From NCBI GenBank assembly GCA_020052415.1, contig JAGVPB010000048.1, forward strand, positions 1-64,000: DNA of 64,000 bases, in the 5' to 3' direction. The DNA is from Bacteroidales bacterium. GTDB lineage: Bacteria > Bacteroidota > Bacteroidia > Bacteroidales > JAADJA01. A model generated the notes under the pieces. It was not told where the DNA came from. It saw nothing but the letters and a program-made list of their open reading frames with translations, and did not search any database. The stretch's first letter is position 1; each line of letters starts with the position of its first letter. Position numbers and translations under genes: made by a program. Positions 1-8,384 of the stretch are shown here, one piece after another.

Positions 1-105
1 CTGCTGTAAATTTTCGTCTTTTTGCTTTCATTTTTCCACTGTTAAAATTACTCTTTTTTTATCCTTAACCAGTGGTCGGAATTTTGGGGAGTATTATAGG
101 GTTCA

Positions 106-1323
106 ATGGAAATGAATGGAAAAACCATTGATTTGTCAATTGATTTAAACTCAAAAGATAAATTTTTTTCAAGTTATGATTTGATGCTTTTTGAGCAACC
201 TATTTCGAATCTGACAATCAAAAACGGAATGATAAGTTTTTCGGTGGTTCTTGATGTAGAAATAGTTTTTAACGGAAAGATTTTGGATAACGAAATTTCA
301 GGAATCGCAACAATAAATGGCGGACCGCCAAATATGAACATTGAATTTTCATTAGTAAAACAAGCAGAAAAGCTCGTTAAACCATATTCTGTTGAAAGCC
401 TTACAATAAAAAGTGCTGATGTTTCGCTTTCAGCGGACATTTACAAACCTCGAACAGAAGGTCTGCATCATGCAATAGTATTATTGCACGGTTCATCAAC
501 AAATCTTAAAAGTGACTACATTTTTGATGCTGATTATTTTGCCAAACTTGGATTTGAAGTACTAATCTTTGATAAGCGTGGCTGTGGAAAATCAACAGGT
601 AATTACTATTTATCGAGTTATAATGACTTAATTTCAGATGCAATAGTTTGTCTGGAAACAATGTATAACAGAAAAAGTGTAGATAAAAATAAGATTGGAT
701 TTTGGGGATTTAGTCAAGGTGCCATGTTATTGCCAAAAATTGCATCCAAAACAAATATTCCAAAATTTCTTATTGCTAAATCACCTGAAATAATTAGTGT
801 TACAGAAGCAGCCTCATTTTCTGATAGTTTACGCATTATGAATTCCGGCAACTCTGAATTAGACGGACAAATCGTAGCAGAAAGTCATAGAACAGCAGAA
901 AAAATGATTCGTGAAGGAAAAAGTTATAACGAAGTAGAAATATTTATTCAACAGAATGCACAACAGAATATTTTTATGAATCAAACGGGTTTGTATGGAA
1001 ATATTAACATTGACAAAAATGAATTCAATGGTTTCTATTGGCAAGGTAGAAAAGAACACTTCGTTTCATATTGGGAAAATATCAATATTCCTACGCTTGT
1101 TTTGTTTGGGGATAGAGACAGCTTTGTGAATGCTGAAAGAAATATTTCAATTCTTAAAAGCCTTAATGGCGAAAATATTGAAATAAAACTTTTTCCAAAG
1201 GCAAATCATAACTTAAAGAAATCATTTAATCCGACCATTGATACTGAATTTGATTGGCCAAGAATAATTGAAGGCTATACTGACTATGTTGAAAAATGGA
1301 TAAAAAGTGAAATTGATAAATAA
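106..1323 (+). CDS. alpha/beta hydrolase (prolyl-oligopeptidase-like fold)
   Basis: Serine hydrolase of unknown substrate. The catalytic domain runs from about residue 95 to the end: a conserved LLHGS strand near 127-130, the nucleophile elbow GFSQG with Ser203, a probable acid in LFGDRD near 337, and the catalytic His in KANHN near 368. Residues 1-85 resemble the beta-rich N-terminal domain that precedes this hydrolase in many Bacteroidota exported homologues. Those homologues begin with a signal peptide and a WxGxL-like segment. Here the same frame reads WGVL, then a TAG stop at 97-99, then GSMEMNG. The annotated ATG therefore follows an in-frame stop and the protein has no signal peptide, which suggests a decayed or shortened 5' end. 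First of a series of co-oriented single-gene units. The hydrolase call is firm; whether the gene is intact is uncertain. Confidence 0.8.
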   Translation: MEMNGKTIDLSIDLNSKDKFFSSYDLMLFEQPISNLTIKNGMISFSVVLDVEIVFNGKILDNEISGIATINGGPPNMNIEFSLVKQAEKLVKPYSVESLTIKSADVSLSADIYKPRTEGLHHAIVLLHGSSTNLKSDYIFDADYFAKLGFEVLIFDKRGCGKSTGNYYLSSYNDLISDAIVCLETMYNRKSVDKNKIGFWGFSQGAMLLPKIASKTNIPKFLIAKSPEIISVTEAASFSDSLRIMNSGNSELDGQIVAESHRTAEKMIREGKSYNEVEIFIQQNAQQNIFMNQTGLYGNINIDKNEFNGFYWQGRKEHFVSYWENINIPTLVLFGDRDSFVNAERNISILKSLNGENIEIKLFPKANHNLKKSFNPTIDTEFDWPRIIEGYTDYVEKWIKSEIDK

Positions 1324-1646
1324 CGAAATGCTAATCAAGCAGGCTGCTCCGCCAGTCCGCCACGGCGGACTGGCGGGGAGAATCCTCGCCTGAACTGAAT
1401 GGCAGCTCTCAAACCACAGCTTCAGGCACACTGGCAAAACCCTTATACAAACATGATCTGGAGAAAGGTGTGAACAAGTAACATTTAATCGTTATAAATG
1501 GCCACAGATATAAAGGGATGTCAGAAGTAATTTTTATTGCATATAAACTGCAATAGCCTTATCTTTTTATGCGAAATTAGCATCATTACAAAACTAATTT
1601 TTAAGAGGTTTGTTAAAGAATAACTGTTTAGAAGAGATAAATTAAT
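1324..1646. other. spacer with perfect GC-rich palindrome
   Basis: A gap of 323 bases with no gene. It contains a hairpin at 1349-1376 (CCGCCAGTCCGC, loop CACG, GCGGACTGGCGG; 12 paired bases). The rest is AT-rich leader. An AGAAGAG purine run sits about 8 bases before the next start codon. Confidence 0.6.
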
Positions 1647-2261
1647 ATGAGAAAAATAATTGTTTTATCATTTATTACATTAGATGGAGTAATGCAGGCA
1701 CCTGGCGGGCCTGAGGAAGATACATCAGGCGGTTTCAAATATGGCGGTTGGGTTGCACCGTATTTTGACGAAGCTTCTGGTAAGGTTATGGAAAAACAGA
1801 TGAAACCTGCAGATCTACTTTTGGGCAGAAAAACATTTGATATTTTTGCCTCTTACTGGCCTGAACATACAGACTTTTGGCCTGGTATCAATGATGTTAC
1901 AAAATACGTCATGTCCAGGACCATGAAAAAGTCAGACTGGAAAAACTCAGTATTCCTCGAAAGCCTGGATGATATCAAAAAGCTCAAAAACCAGCCTGCC
2001 GGCAGTATAGATTCAAAAGGGTCCGACATTCAGGTTCACGGTAGTGGTGAGCTCATACAACTTCTACTTAAGAATGATTTTGTGGACGAACTCTGGCTCA
2101 AAATTTTCCCGTTGACCCTTGGTAAAGGAAAAAAGTTGTTTGACAAGGGCACGATTCCAGCAGCATTTACATTAATGGAGAGTTCTGTTACACCAAGCGG
2201 AGTAATTATTGCCAATTACAAGCGAGCCGGAAAAGTCAGGACAGGTACTGTTGGGGCTTAA
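1647..2261 (+). CDS. dihydrofolate reductase family protein (RibD C-terminal-like)
   Basis: Predicted NAD(P)H-dependent reductase of the RibD_C/DHFR-like fold, 204 residues, a normal length for the family. It starts with MRKIIVLSFITLDGVMQ, the first strand plus the conserved T-x-DG turn. It continues with LLLGRKTFDIF near 57, VMSRT near 88, and the C-terminal pattern GSGELIQLLLKNDFVDEL / FPLTLGKGKKLF that closes the nucleotide site. Members of this family are often stand-alone oxidoreductases of unknown substrate, not riboflavin enzymes. The start is supported by an AGAAGAG run upstream. A shared boundary motif (AGTAGCACGAACGCAT) follows at 2269. A second, diverged family member lies at 6449. 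Confidence 0.85.
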   Translation: MRKIIVLSFITLDGVMQAPGGPEEDTSGGFKYGGWVAPYFDEASGKVMEKQMKPADLLLGRKTFDIFASYWPEHTDFWPGINDVTKYVMSRTMKKSDWKNSVFLESLDDIKKLKNQPAGSIDSKGSDIQVHGSGELIQLLLKNDFVDELWLKIFPLTLGKGKKLFDKGTIPAAFTLMESSVTPSGVIIANYKRAGKVRTGTVGA

Positions 2262-2668
2262 GGCGGGAGTAGCACGAACGCATAACATAAGCTACCCGTC
2301 AATGAGGTAGCAGTGGTTTTCAGTGTGTATCTTTCCGCTCATGCAGTTTACGAGCTTGACATGAATTCGCCTGCAATCCACCTCTGCGTACTGGTTCCAA
2401 CGTTTGTGGCTATTCAATAAGAAGTTTGAAAGATTTATATAAAACAATAATTAACAAGATTATGGTTTCAAATATTCAAAAAGAAAAAGCTGAAATGTTC
2501 CTGAAATAGGTATTATGAAATCAGAAAGTTAAGACAACCTGGGCGGAATTGCAGGTGTCTATTACTGCAATTGAATAGCTATAGCTAAAAGGTTTACAGC
2601 CGCTATACGTTAGCGGTCATTGTAGCGGAAAACTCTAAAGACACAAAAAGGCATTCACAAACGATATA
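2262..2668. other. spacer with cassette-boundary-like motifs
   Basis: A gap of 407 bases without a convincing gene. At 2269-2284 lies AGTAGCACGAACGCAT, which recurs with three changes at 6432-6447. At 2600-2616 CCGCTA-TACGT-TAGCGG forms a short hairpin. Such 'CCGCTA...CGTTAGCGG' arms resemble the core arms of integron-type recombination sites, but full attC symmetry is not demonstrated. Confidence 0.4.
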
Positions 2669-3121
2669 ATGACAATGAATTCAAACAAAAGTGCGGACAA
2701 GTCATTAGAATCTACCAACGACCTGAGTGCACAGAGGTTCTATCACGGTACTAAAGCCAATCTGAAGCCGGGAGACCTGATAGAACCAGGCTTTAATTCA
2801 AACTTCGGTAAGAGGAAAAATGCGATCTATGTCTATTTGACCGCCACCCTCGATGCTGCTGTTTGGGGAGCTGAACTTGCCATAGGCGAAGGGCCTGGCA
2901 GAATTTATATAGTAGAGCCGACAGGCCCGATAGAAGATGACCCCAATTTAACGGACAAGAAGTTCCCCGGAAATCCAACGAAGTCATACCGTACCCGGAA
3001 TCCGCTTCGGGTATTAGGTGAGGTCCGAAACTGGCAGGGACACTCCCCAGAACAGCTCAGTACCATGAAGGAGCACCTTGAGCGACTTAAGGAACTAGGT
3101 ATTGAGGCAATCGAGGATTGA
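2669..3121 (+). CDS. arr: rifampin ADP-ribosyltransferase
   Basis: Transfers ADP-ribose from NAD+ to the ansa hydroxyl of rifamycins and so inactivates them. At 150 residues it matches the usual Arr size of about 140. Nearly the whole family signature is visible: FYHGTKA with the catalytic His26, IYVYLTATLDAAVWGAEL (NAD-contacting Tyr54 or Tyr56), GRIYIVEPTGPIEDDPN with the catalytic Asp at 90/91, then TDKKFPGNPTKSYR. The N-terminal 20 residues are a low-complexity polar extension. Arr genes are common integron cassettes in Proteobacteria, and here it also stands as a solitary unit between long spacers. No dedicated regulator is visible. The activity is inferred from family conservation. Confidence 0.92.
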   Translation: MTMNSNKSADKSLESTNDLSAQRFYHGTKANLKPGDLIEPGFNSNFGKRKNAIYVYLTATLDAAVWGAELAIGEGPGRIYIVEPTGPIEDDPNLTDKKFPGNPTKSYRTRNPLRVLGEVRNWQGHSPEQLSTMKEHLERLKELGIEAIED

Positions 3122-3172
3122 GCAAGAGATGAAAATAAATTTGAAATTTCAATTATCTAAAACAATGAACCC

Positions 3173-3240
3173 CTAATCGAGTACACCGCTGGCAAACTTT
3201 TAGACCCACCGGAGTAGCCATCCCTTTGAGACACACCATC
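3173..3240. repeat. spacer repeat R1 (partner at 7053-7132)
   Basis: Begins CTAATCGA and continues with ACCCACCGGA and TAGCCATC, then CTTTG, GACAC and CCATC. The same landmarks occur in the same order at 7053-7132 with small insertions. CACCATC at 3234-3240 can pair with GATGGTG at 3282-3288. The repeat lies about 50 bases after the arr stop. The remainder of this 483-base gap holds nothing recognisable apart from a promoter near 3500. Confidence 0.6.
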
Positions 3241-3495
3241 CTCCTATAATGTCTCGTTTTAACTTTACATCAGACGGACAAGATGGTGGATTCGAAATCC
3301 CGTAATTCCTACAGCCCGGGATCGTTTCTGTCATCCGGGCAGTAAGCGATTACATTAAAATATTTAACCCGGATTAAATCAATCATCGTAACTTAATTGC
3401 TTTACCAATCCTGTGCATGAATTCCGTCTGGACCATGTCAGCCGGTTAAATAATTCTTTATTAAATGAACCATATTAAAAGAAATTGGTTAATTT

Positions 3496-3525
3496 TTGAA
3501 GGATATAAACTCCATTTTTACCTTG
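3496..3525 (+). promoter_or_regulatory. Bacteroidota-type promoter upstream of VOC gene
   Basis: TTTTTG ending at 3498 is followed 20 bases later by TACCTTG (3519-3525). This fits the -33 TTG / -7 TAnnTTTG pattern of Bacteroidota sigma factors, although the -7 element is one base short of consensus. It lies 80 bases before the start at 3605. Confidence 0.4.
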
Positions 3526-3604
3526 CGAAAGCAAAAGGTAAAATGTACTAATCCTGGCTTGATAATTATTAGATATGAACAGCTAAAAATAAAAAAAAAT
3601 CATT

Positions 3605-4045
3605 ATGGCATCAGTATCCATTTATCTGAACTTCATGGGAAATGCTGAAGAGGCATTTAACTTCTACAAGAAAGTTTTTAAAACTGAATTTTCTGCTCCT
3701 GTCATGCGGATGAAAGACATACCTGCGCAACCGGGAATGCCTCAGCTTCCTGAATCCGAACAGGACAAAGTAATGCATGTTGCATTACCGATTCTTGGCG
3801 GGACTGAAATAATGGCAACCGATATGCTTGAAAGTATGGGTCACAAATTGGTTGAAGGCAACAATATTACGATCAGTTTGAATCCCGATACCAAAGAAGA
3901 AGCCGACCGGTTGTATAAAGAACTTTCTCATGGCGGAACTGACAGTGTTGCTCCACACGATGAATTCTGGGGTTACTGGGGAACCTGCAAGGACAAGTTC
4001 GGAATCCGCTGGATGTTTAATATCTCAAGCCAACCCTTTAATTAA
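3605..4045 (+). CDS. VOC family protein, PhnB/glyoxalase-like
   Basis: Vicinal-oxygen-chelate fold protein of the PhnB-like subgroup, 146 residues. It opens SIYLNFMGNAEEAFNFYKKVF, the classic first beta-alpha unit, and ends DEFWGYWGTCKDKFGIRWMF, the conserved PhnB C-terminus. The intervening NNITISLNPDTKEEADRLY is the second paired module. The substrate is unknown; many relatives are annotated as 3-demethylubiquinone-9 3-methyltransferase-like or glyoxalase without proof. It ends 25 bases before the SRPBCC gene and is probably cotranscribed with it. Confidence 0.85.
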   Translation: MASVSIYLNFMGNAEEAFNFYKKVFKTEFSAPVMRMKDIPAQPGMPQLPESEQDKVMHVALPILGGTEIMATDMLESMGHKLVEGNNITISLNPDTKEEADRLYKELSHGGTDSVAPHDEFWGYWGTCKDKFGIRWMFNISSQPFN

Positions 4046-4070
4046 TAATCACTCATTCAAAATCAATAAT

Positions 4071-4520
4071 ATGACAGACAACAGCGTATCATTACACCGG
4101 GTTCTGAAAGCATCACCCGAGAAAATCTATCGTGCTTTTACTGATGCAAATGCGATGGCATCATGGATTCCACCTTATGGTTTTTTATGTGTTGTGCATC
4201 ACATGGATGTAAAAGAAGGCGGGAAGTACCGAATGTCATTTATCAATTTTTCTACAGGAAACGGACACTCATTTGGTGGAAGATACATAGAATTGAAACC
4301 GAATAAATATATTAAATATACCGACACATTTGAAGATCCGAATATGCCGGGAGAAATGATTACTACGGTTTGGCTCAAAAAGGTTTCCGGCGGCACAGAC
4401 CTTAAAATCTTACAAGAAGGTATTCCAACAGTTATACCGATTGATATGTGTTACCTGGGATGGCAGGAGTCGTTAGAAAAGTTGAAACATTTAGTTGAAC
4501 CGGAAATTCCGGATGCTTAA
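4071..4520 (+). CDS. SRPBCC (AHSA1/START-like) protein
   Basis: Predicted hydrophobic-ligand-binding protein of the AHSA1-type SRPBCC superfamily, 149 residues. It opens with VSLHRVLKASPEKIYRAFTD and has a central GGKYRMSFINFSTGN strand pair. The C-terminal helix ends LGWQESLEKLKHLVE, a pattern typical of the family. The ATG at 4071 is preferred. An upstream in-frame start would lie inside the VOC gene, and the extra residues show no homology pattern. The pairing with a PhnB-like VOC protein is common in soil and sediment bacteria. Function unknown. Confidence 0.85.
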   Translation: MTDNSVSLHRVLKASPEKIYRAFTDANAMASWIPPYGFLCVVHHMDVKEGGKYRMSFINFSTGNGHSFGGRYIELKPNKYIKYTDTFEDPNMPGEMITTVWLKKVSGGTDLKILQEGIPTVIPIDMCYLGWQESLEKLKHLVEPEIPDA

Positions 4521-4588
4521 CTAAATAACATTTCGCTTTTACGAAAACAGTTTCAACTCTGTAACAGTAAACTTTGAACAAACAGATA

Positions 4589-5689
4589 ATGAAATTAAAT
4601 ACGATTTTACTTTTCAGCATTTTCGCCATACTTACTTCATGCAACGGATATAATACCTCATCAGTTTCTAACAGTACAAGAAATGAACAAGCCGCAAGCA
4701 TTGCAACAGGTGACACCGTTTCAGAACTTGATAAAAGTATCTGGATTATTTTTCAGGACAAGAACAATTACTACTGGTTCGGAAGTGACGGGCAAGGAGT
4801 ATATCGCTATGATGGCAAAATAATCCTTCATTTTTCAACCAGGGACGGGTTGCTTAACAACAGAATACGGGGAATTCAGGAAGACAAATCAGGCAACGTT
4901 TTCATTACCAGTCTGGATGGCATAAACAAATTTGACGGACAAAAATTTACAACTTTGCCAGTAATAGAAAGTAATGAATGGAAACTGGATTCGAATGATT
5001 TGTGGTTTTCTGTTTTGGGAAAAACGGGAGAACACGGTCCTTATCGTTATGACGGCAAATCATTGTACCATTTAAAATTTCCAATACACTTTCTCGAAGA
5101 AGAATATTATAGAGATTTCCAAAACAAGTCATGGGGCCCGTATGAAGTTTACACTATTTATAAAGACAACTTAGGAAATATTTGGTTCGGTACATCCAAC
5201 TTTGGTATTTGCCGCTACGATGGAAATTCTTTAAGCTGGATGTATGAAGAACATTTGACATTAATAGAGGGCGGTGGCTCTTTTGGCATTCGCTCAATCA
5301 TTGAGGATAAAGACGGAAAATTTTGGTTCTGTAATACCAGCTACCGTTACAATATACTCCCTACCAGTTCAACCGAGCAAGGCAAAACCTTAATCAATTA
5401 CAAACGAGAAAAAGGAATTGACAATTTAAAAGCACTGGATGGAAAGGATATGATTTACTTCCAGTCCATCATTGAAGATAAAAATGGTGATATGTGGATG
5501 GCAACCTATGGTCAGGGTGTTTGGCAATATGACGGAAAAAACATTACCCATTATCCTGTAAAAGATGGCTCAAAAGATATTACACTGTTTTCCATTTACA
5601 TAGACAACCGTGGACATCTGTGGCTTGGCACACACGAAGCAGGTGCGTATAAATTCAATGGCAAGACATTTGAAAAATTCAGACCATGA
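4589..5689 (+). CDS. two-component regulator propeller lipoprotein
   Basis: Exported beta-propeller lipoprotein of 366 residues. MKLNTILLFSIFAILTSCNG is a lipoprotein signal with lipobox LTSC. It carries repeated Reg_prop blades of the form xxWFGSDGQGVYRYDGK, for example near residues 48-75, 195-215 (NIWFGTSNFGICRYDG), 300-320 (MWMATYGQGVWQYDGK) and 342-360 (LWLGTHEAGAYKFNGK). This blade is typical of the sensor domain of hybrid two-component systems, but no kinase domain follows here. The protein is a free-standing propeller, probably ligand-binding or structural at the cell surface. A TTG start 15 bases upstream is possible, but the ATG gives the better signal peptide. Confidence 0.8.
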   Translation: MKLNTILLFSIFAILTSCNGYNTSSVSNSTRNEQAASIATGDTVSELDKSIWIIFQDKNNYYWFGSDGQGVYRYDGKIILHFSTRDGLLNNRIRGIQEDKSGNVFITSLDGINKFDGQKFTTLPVIESNEWKLDSNDLWFSVLGKTGEHGPYRYDGKSLYHLKFPIHFLEEEYYRDFQNKSWGPYEVYTIYKDNLGNIWFGTSNFGICRYDGNSLSWMYEEHLTLIEGGGSFGIRSIIEDKDGKFWFCNTSYRYNILPTSSTEQGKTLINYKREKGIDNLKALDGKDMIYFQSIIEDKNGDMWMATYGQGVWQYDGKNITHYPVKDGSKDITLFSIYIDNRGHLWLGTHEAGAYKFNGKTFEKFRP

Positions 5690-5844
5690 CAACAAAAAGC
5701 AGTGCAGCCTCGCTTTAACGAGTTCATTCGGGCAGATCACCTTGAGGAAAAATTTACACTTCTTGCTTGCTCCTTAAAGTTAATGCTCAAGTGCTTTCCA
5801 AACTTTAATTGAATAAACTTGTTCTATAATTTAAATCAAACATT

Positions 5845-6336
5845 ATGAAAAAAACAATCGTCCTTATCGGGTTAATTGTAACTTCAATAGCAGTTATTCA
5901 ATCATGTAAAAAAGATGAAGCTGATACTGATGCTGATAATGCACTATATAGCGAGATAACCGCAGGTGGATTTACTTACTACCAAAGTGGCAACATTTTA
6001 TCTGGTGTTTCTCCAAGTCCTCACGGCTCTTTTAAGTTACGCTTTAATTCTAATGCATCGGCAGCACTTGACAGCACTGGAGAGTTACCAACCGGAAACA
6101 GTTTTCCAACAGGTTCAATCATTGTGAAAGAAATTTTCAGTGGAAGCAGTATCAGCTTTTATGCAGTAATGAAAAAAGACCCGTCAAACGGAAATGCCGG
6201 AAGCGGTTGGGTGTGGGCTGAATTTAACACAGACGGGTCTGCTGCCTTCAGCACCAGTAAAAAGGGGGATGGTTGCATAAGTTGCCATAGTGGTTTGCCC
6301 AACAGGGATTTAACCAGGACTTTTGATCTGCATTAA
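5845..6336 (+). CDS. CxxCH lipoprotein, cytochrome P460-like
   Basis: Exported lipoprotein of 163 residues. The signal ends in IQSCKKD, so Cys21 is the likely lipidated residue. A single haem-attachment motif CISCH lies near 143-147 in the context KGDGCISCHSGLPNRDLTRTFDLH. That placement close to the C-terminus, after GSGWVWAEFNTDG, matches small cytochrome P460-type or related c-type proteins. Probable periplasmic or surface electron carrier or haem protein; the enzymatic activity is not known. It stands alone between gaps of 155 and 112 bases. Confidence 0.7.
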   Translation: MKKTIVLIGLIVTSIAVIQSCKKDEADTDADNALYSEITAGGFTYYQSGNILSGVSPSPHGSFKLRFNSNASAALDSTGELPTGNSFPTGSIIVKEIFSGSSISFYAVMKKDPSNGNAGSGWVWAEFNTDGSAAFSTSKKGDGCISCHSGLPNRDLTRTFDLH

Positions 6337-6431
6337 TAAACTTTGTAGCTATTCGCTGACAAAGCAAGATGATGACAGAACTTCTAACAAACTTTCGTAC
6401 AAACTTCAAACAGTTTGTGTGTTAAACGAGC

Positions 6432-6447
6432 AGTAGTACGAATGCAT
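6432..6447. repeat. boundary motif copy 2 (AGTAGTACGAATGCAT)
   Basis: A 16-base motif that ends one base before the start codon of the second RibD-like gene. Copy 1 at 2269-2284 lies 7 bases after the stop of the first RibD-like gene. The two differ at three positions. The position at gene boundaries suggests a mobilisation or junction remnant. Confidence 0.45.
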
Positions 6448-6448
6448 T

Positions 6449-7036
6449 ATGAGAAAGATAATTGCAGCAATCAACATGACAATTGACGGGATTTGCGATC
6501 ATACGGTAATAATCCCGGATGAGGAAATACATCAACATTACGCTGACCTGTTAAGTAACGCAGACGCTGTTCTATATGGGAGGATAACATATCAGCTTAT
6601 GCAATACTGGCAAAATCTGGTAAAAAATCCTTCAGGTGAAAAATCAATGGACGACTTTGCAATGGTCATGGACAAGATTCCGAAAATTGTCTTTTCGCGT
6701 ACGTTGAAGAATACTGAATGGGAAAGTGCAAAGTTGGCAAATCGAGATCTTGAAGATGAAGCTTTAGAACTCAGGCAATCCCGTCCCGCATCAGGCGGGA
6801 GCGGAAGTAAAGACATTTTTGTTGGCAGTCGGAGTTTAATTATACAGCTAATGGAACTTAATTTGATTGATGAATACCAACTTTGTGTTCACCCTGTCAT
6901 TGCAGGAAGCGGTTTGCCATTATTTGAAAATATAAACGACAGGACTATTTTTAAACTCATAAAAACTAAGACCTTTAGTGGTGGCGCCATAACGCTTTAC
7001 TATGAACCGACAAACAAAAAAACAACGAACTGCTAA
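6449..7036 (+). CDS. dihydrofolate reductase family protein (RibD C-terminal-like), second copy
   Basis: A 195-residue RibD_C-type reductase that starts MRKIIAAINMTIDGICDH and has DAVLYGRITYQLMQYW near 44-59, IVFSRTLKNTEW near 79 and VHPVIAGSGLPLFEN near 151. It is clearly related in fold to the gene at 1647 but belongs to a different subfamily. Residues about 111-121 (RQSRPASGGSGSK) contain a Gly/Ser-rich run encoded by a palindrome (TCCCGC-ATCAG-GCGGGA at 6784-6800). The palindrome looks like a small element inserted in frame at a surface loop. The 3' end is followed directly by CTAACAAAGAC and repeat R2. Confidence 0.85.
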   Translation: MRKIIAAINMTIDGICDHTVIIPDEEIHQHYADLLSNADAVLYGRITYQLMQYWQNLVKNPSGEKSMDDFAMVMDKIPKIVFSRTLKNTEWESAKLANRDLEDEALELRQSRPASGGSGSKDIFVGSRSLIIQLMELNLIDEYQLCVHPVIAGSGLPLFENINDRTIFKLIKTKTFSGGAITLYYEPTNKKTTNC

Positions 7037-7052
7037 CAAAGACAACAAACCG

Positions 7053-7132
7053 CTAATCGAATAGACGGCCGGTGAGCTAAACAACCCACCGGATCGGCTC
7101 CTGGCATAGCCATCTCTTTGGGACACTCCATC
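7053..7132. repeat. spacer repeat R2 (partner at 3173-3240)
   Basis: Shares CTAATCGA, AACCCACCGGA, ATAGCCATC, CTTTG, GACAC and CCATC in order with R1. It is followed by a palindrome TCCCG-CCAACGA-CGGGA (7131-7147) nested between GGGACAC and GTGTCACCC, so the segment 7119-7176 can fold as a long imperfect hairpin. It lies 16 bases after the upstream stop codon, as expected for a 3' recombination or termination element carried with a gene unit. Confidence 0.55.
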
Positions 7133-7312
7133 CCGCCAACGACGGGACTAATACTTCAGGGTGTCACCCCGGCACATAAGGGATAACTACCCTCCGGAAA
7201 ATAATTACATACTTCCCCATACCCGTTAAAGTATATTTGTATTTTTAAACTTTTTATAAAGCTTGCATGTTGTATGCAATGAATGTTTATGCGGATTAAA
7301 TATTAAGAAAAA

Positions 7313-7840
7313 ATGAAAAAAACGAGTTTAATAATTTTAGCCATTGCATCATCTTTTTGTTTTGGTTTTGCATTTAAGACCATCATTTCAAAACCATCAG
7401 ACGACGGGATAAAAATGAAAAAGGTAACAGGCATCGGAGGCATCTTCTTTAAGTGTAAAGATCCGGGTAAAATGAGAGAATGGTATCAAACAAACCTGGG
7501 ACTGAATACGAATAAATACGGAACCGTTTTTGAATGGTGGCAAGGCGCTGACAGTACTAAAAAGGGATTCACACAATGGAGTCCTTTTGCAGAAACTACA
7601 AAATACTTTGAGCCTTCATCAAAAGACTTCATGATCAATTACAGAGTTGAAAACATAGAAGCGCTCGTCGCTGAATTGAAAACAAACGGAGTTACGGTTA
7701 CCGACACTATTGAAAGCTATGAATACGGTAAATTTGTTCATATTCTCGATATAGAAGGAAACAAAATCGAACTTTGGGAACCGAATGATATCGAATATGA
7801 AAAATTAGGCAACCAACTCGGGAGCAAGACAACAAAATAA
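7313..7840 (+). CDS. exported VOC/glyoxalase-like protein
   Basis: A 175-residue protein with a probable signal peptide or membrane anchor (SLIILAIASSFCFGFAF) followed by one VOC module from about residue 35: GIGGIFFKCKDPGKMREWYQTNL, then a second half ending FVHILDIEGNKIELWEP. The conserved ExxExWEP-like terminus places it near glyoxalase/bleomycin-resistance proteins. An internal ATG (KKVTGIGG, about residue 35) would give a cytoplasmic form, so the exported start is moderately supported. A TATATTTG element at 7232-7239 could serve as the -7 box. Substrate unknown. Confidence 0.75.
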   Translation: MKKTSLIILAIASSFCFGFAFKTIISKPSDDGIKMKKVTGIGGIFFKCKDPGKMREWYQTNLGLNTNKYGTVFEWWQGADSTKKGFTQWSPFAETTKYFEPSSKDFMINYRVENIEALVAELKTNGVTVTDTIESYEYGKFVHILDIEGNKIELWEPNDIEYEKLGNQLGSKTTK

Positions 7841-7933
7841 CCCGAAGATTCTGTGATTGCAGATAATTGAGGGTTTATTCAGGATATAGAAATGAGTTTA
7901 GTAAAATATATGTCAAACAAATAATAATTTAAA

Positions 7934-8359
7934 ATGGCTGAAAAAAAATCAAAACTGGTTGAAATAAAAACAAAACCCACCGCTGCAAACGTGGAGGAGT
8001 TTATCAATACTGTGAAGGATGAACAAAAACGCAAAGATAGTTTTGTGCTTTTGGAAATGATGAAAAAAGCTACCGGGGAAGAGCCTGTATTATGGAGCAA
8101 CTCCATCATAGGTTTTGGCAATAAAAGGTTCAAAAGCCCCGCTACCGGCAGGGAAGTTGACTGGCTTCTGATCGGTTTCTCACCCCGCAAAGCGAACCTG
8201 GCATTGTATCTTAGCGACCATATTCAGGCGCATATTGTTGCTCTGGATAAGTTAGGCAAGCATAAGACAGGTGTTGGTTGCCTCTACATAAATAAGTTGG
8301 AAGAGATAGACCTGAAAGTTTTAGAGGGAATTATTGATGCATCATTAAACCGAAAGTAG
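7934..8359 (+). CDS. DUF1801 domain protein (YdhG-like)
   Basis: A 141-residue cytoplasmic protein of the DUF1801 family. Visible family landmarks are VEEFINTVKDEQKRKDSFVL, an EEPVLWSNSIIGFG segment near 55-70, SPATGREVDWLLIGFSPRKANLALYL, and a C-terminal LGKHKTGVGCLYINKLEEID. The family has a YdhG-like fold and no established biochemical function. It lies 25 bases upstream of the DUF1761 gene, so the two probably form one transcript. Confidence 0.8.
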   Translation: MAEKKSKLVEIKTKPTAANVEEFINTVKDEQKRKDSFVLLEMMKKATGEEPVLWSNSIIGFGNKRFKSPATGREVDWLLIGFSPRKANLALYLSDHIQAHIVALDKLGKHKTGVGCLYINKLEEIDLKVLEGIIDASLNRK

Positions 8360-8384
8360 AATACTTTGTTTACAGGAGGTAAAT

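Noticed and set aside
3930-4070. N-terminal extension of the SRPBCC protein (196-residue version).
   Set aside because: It lies inside the VOC gene in another frame and the extra residues show no family pattern; ATG at 4071 aligns with the fold start.
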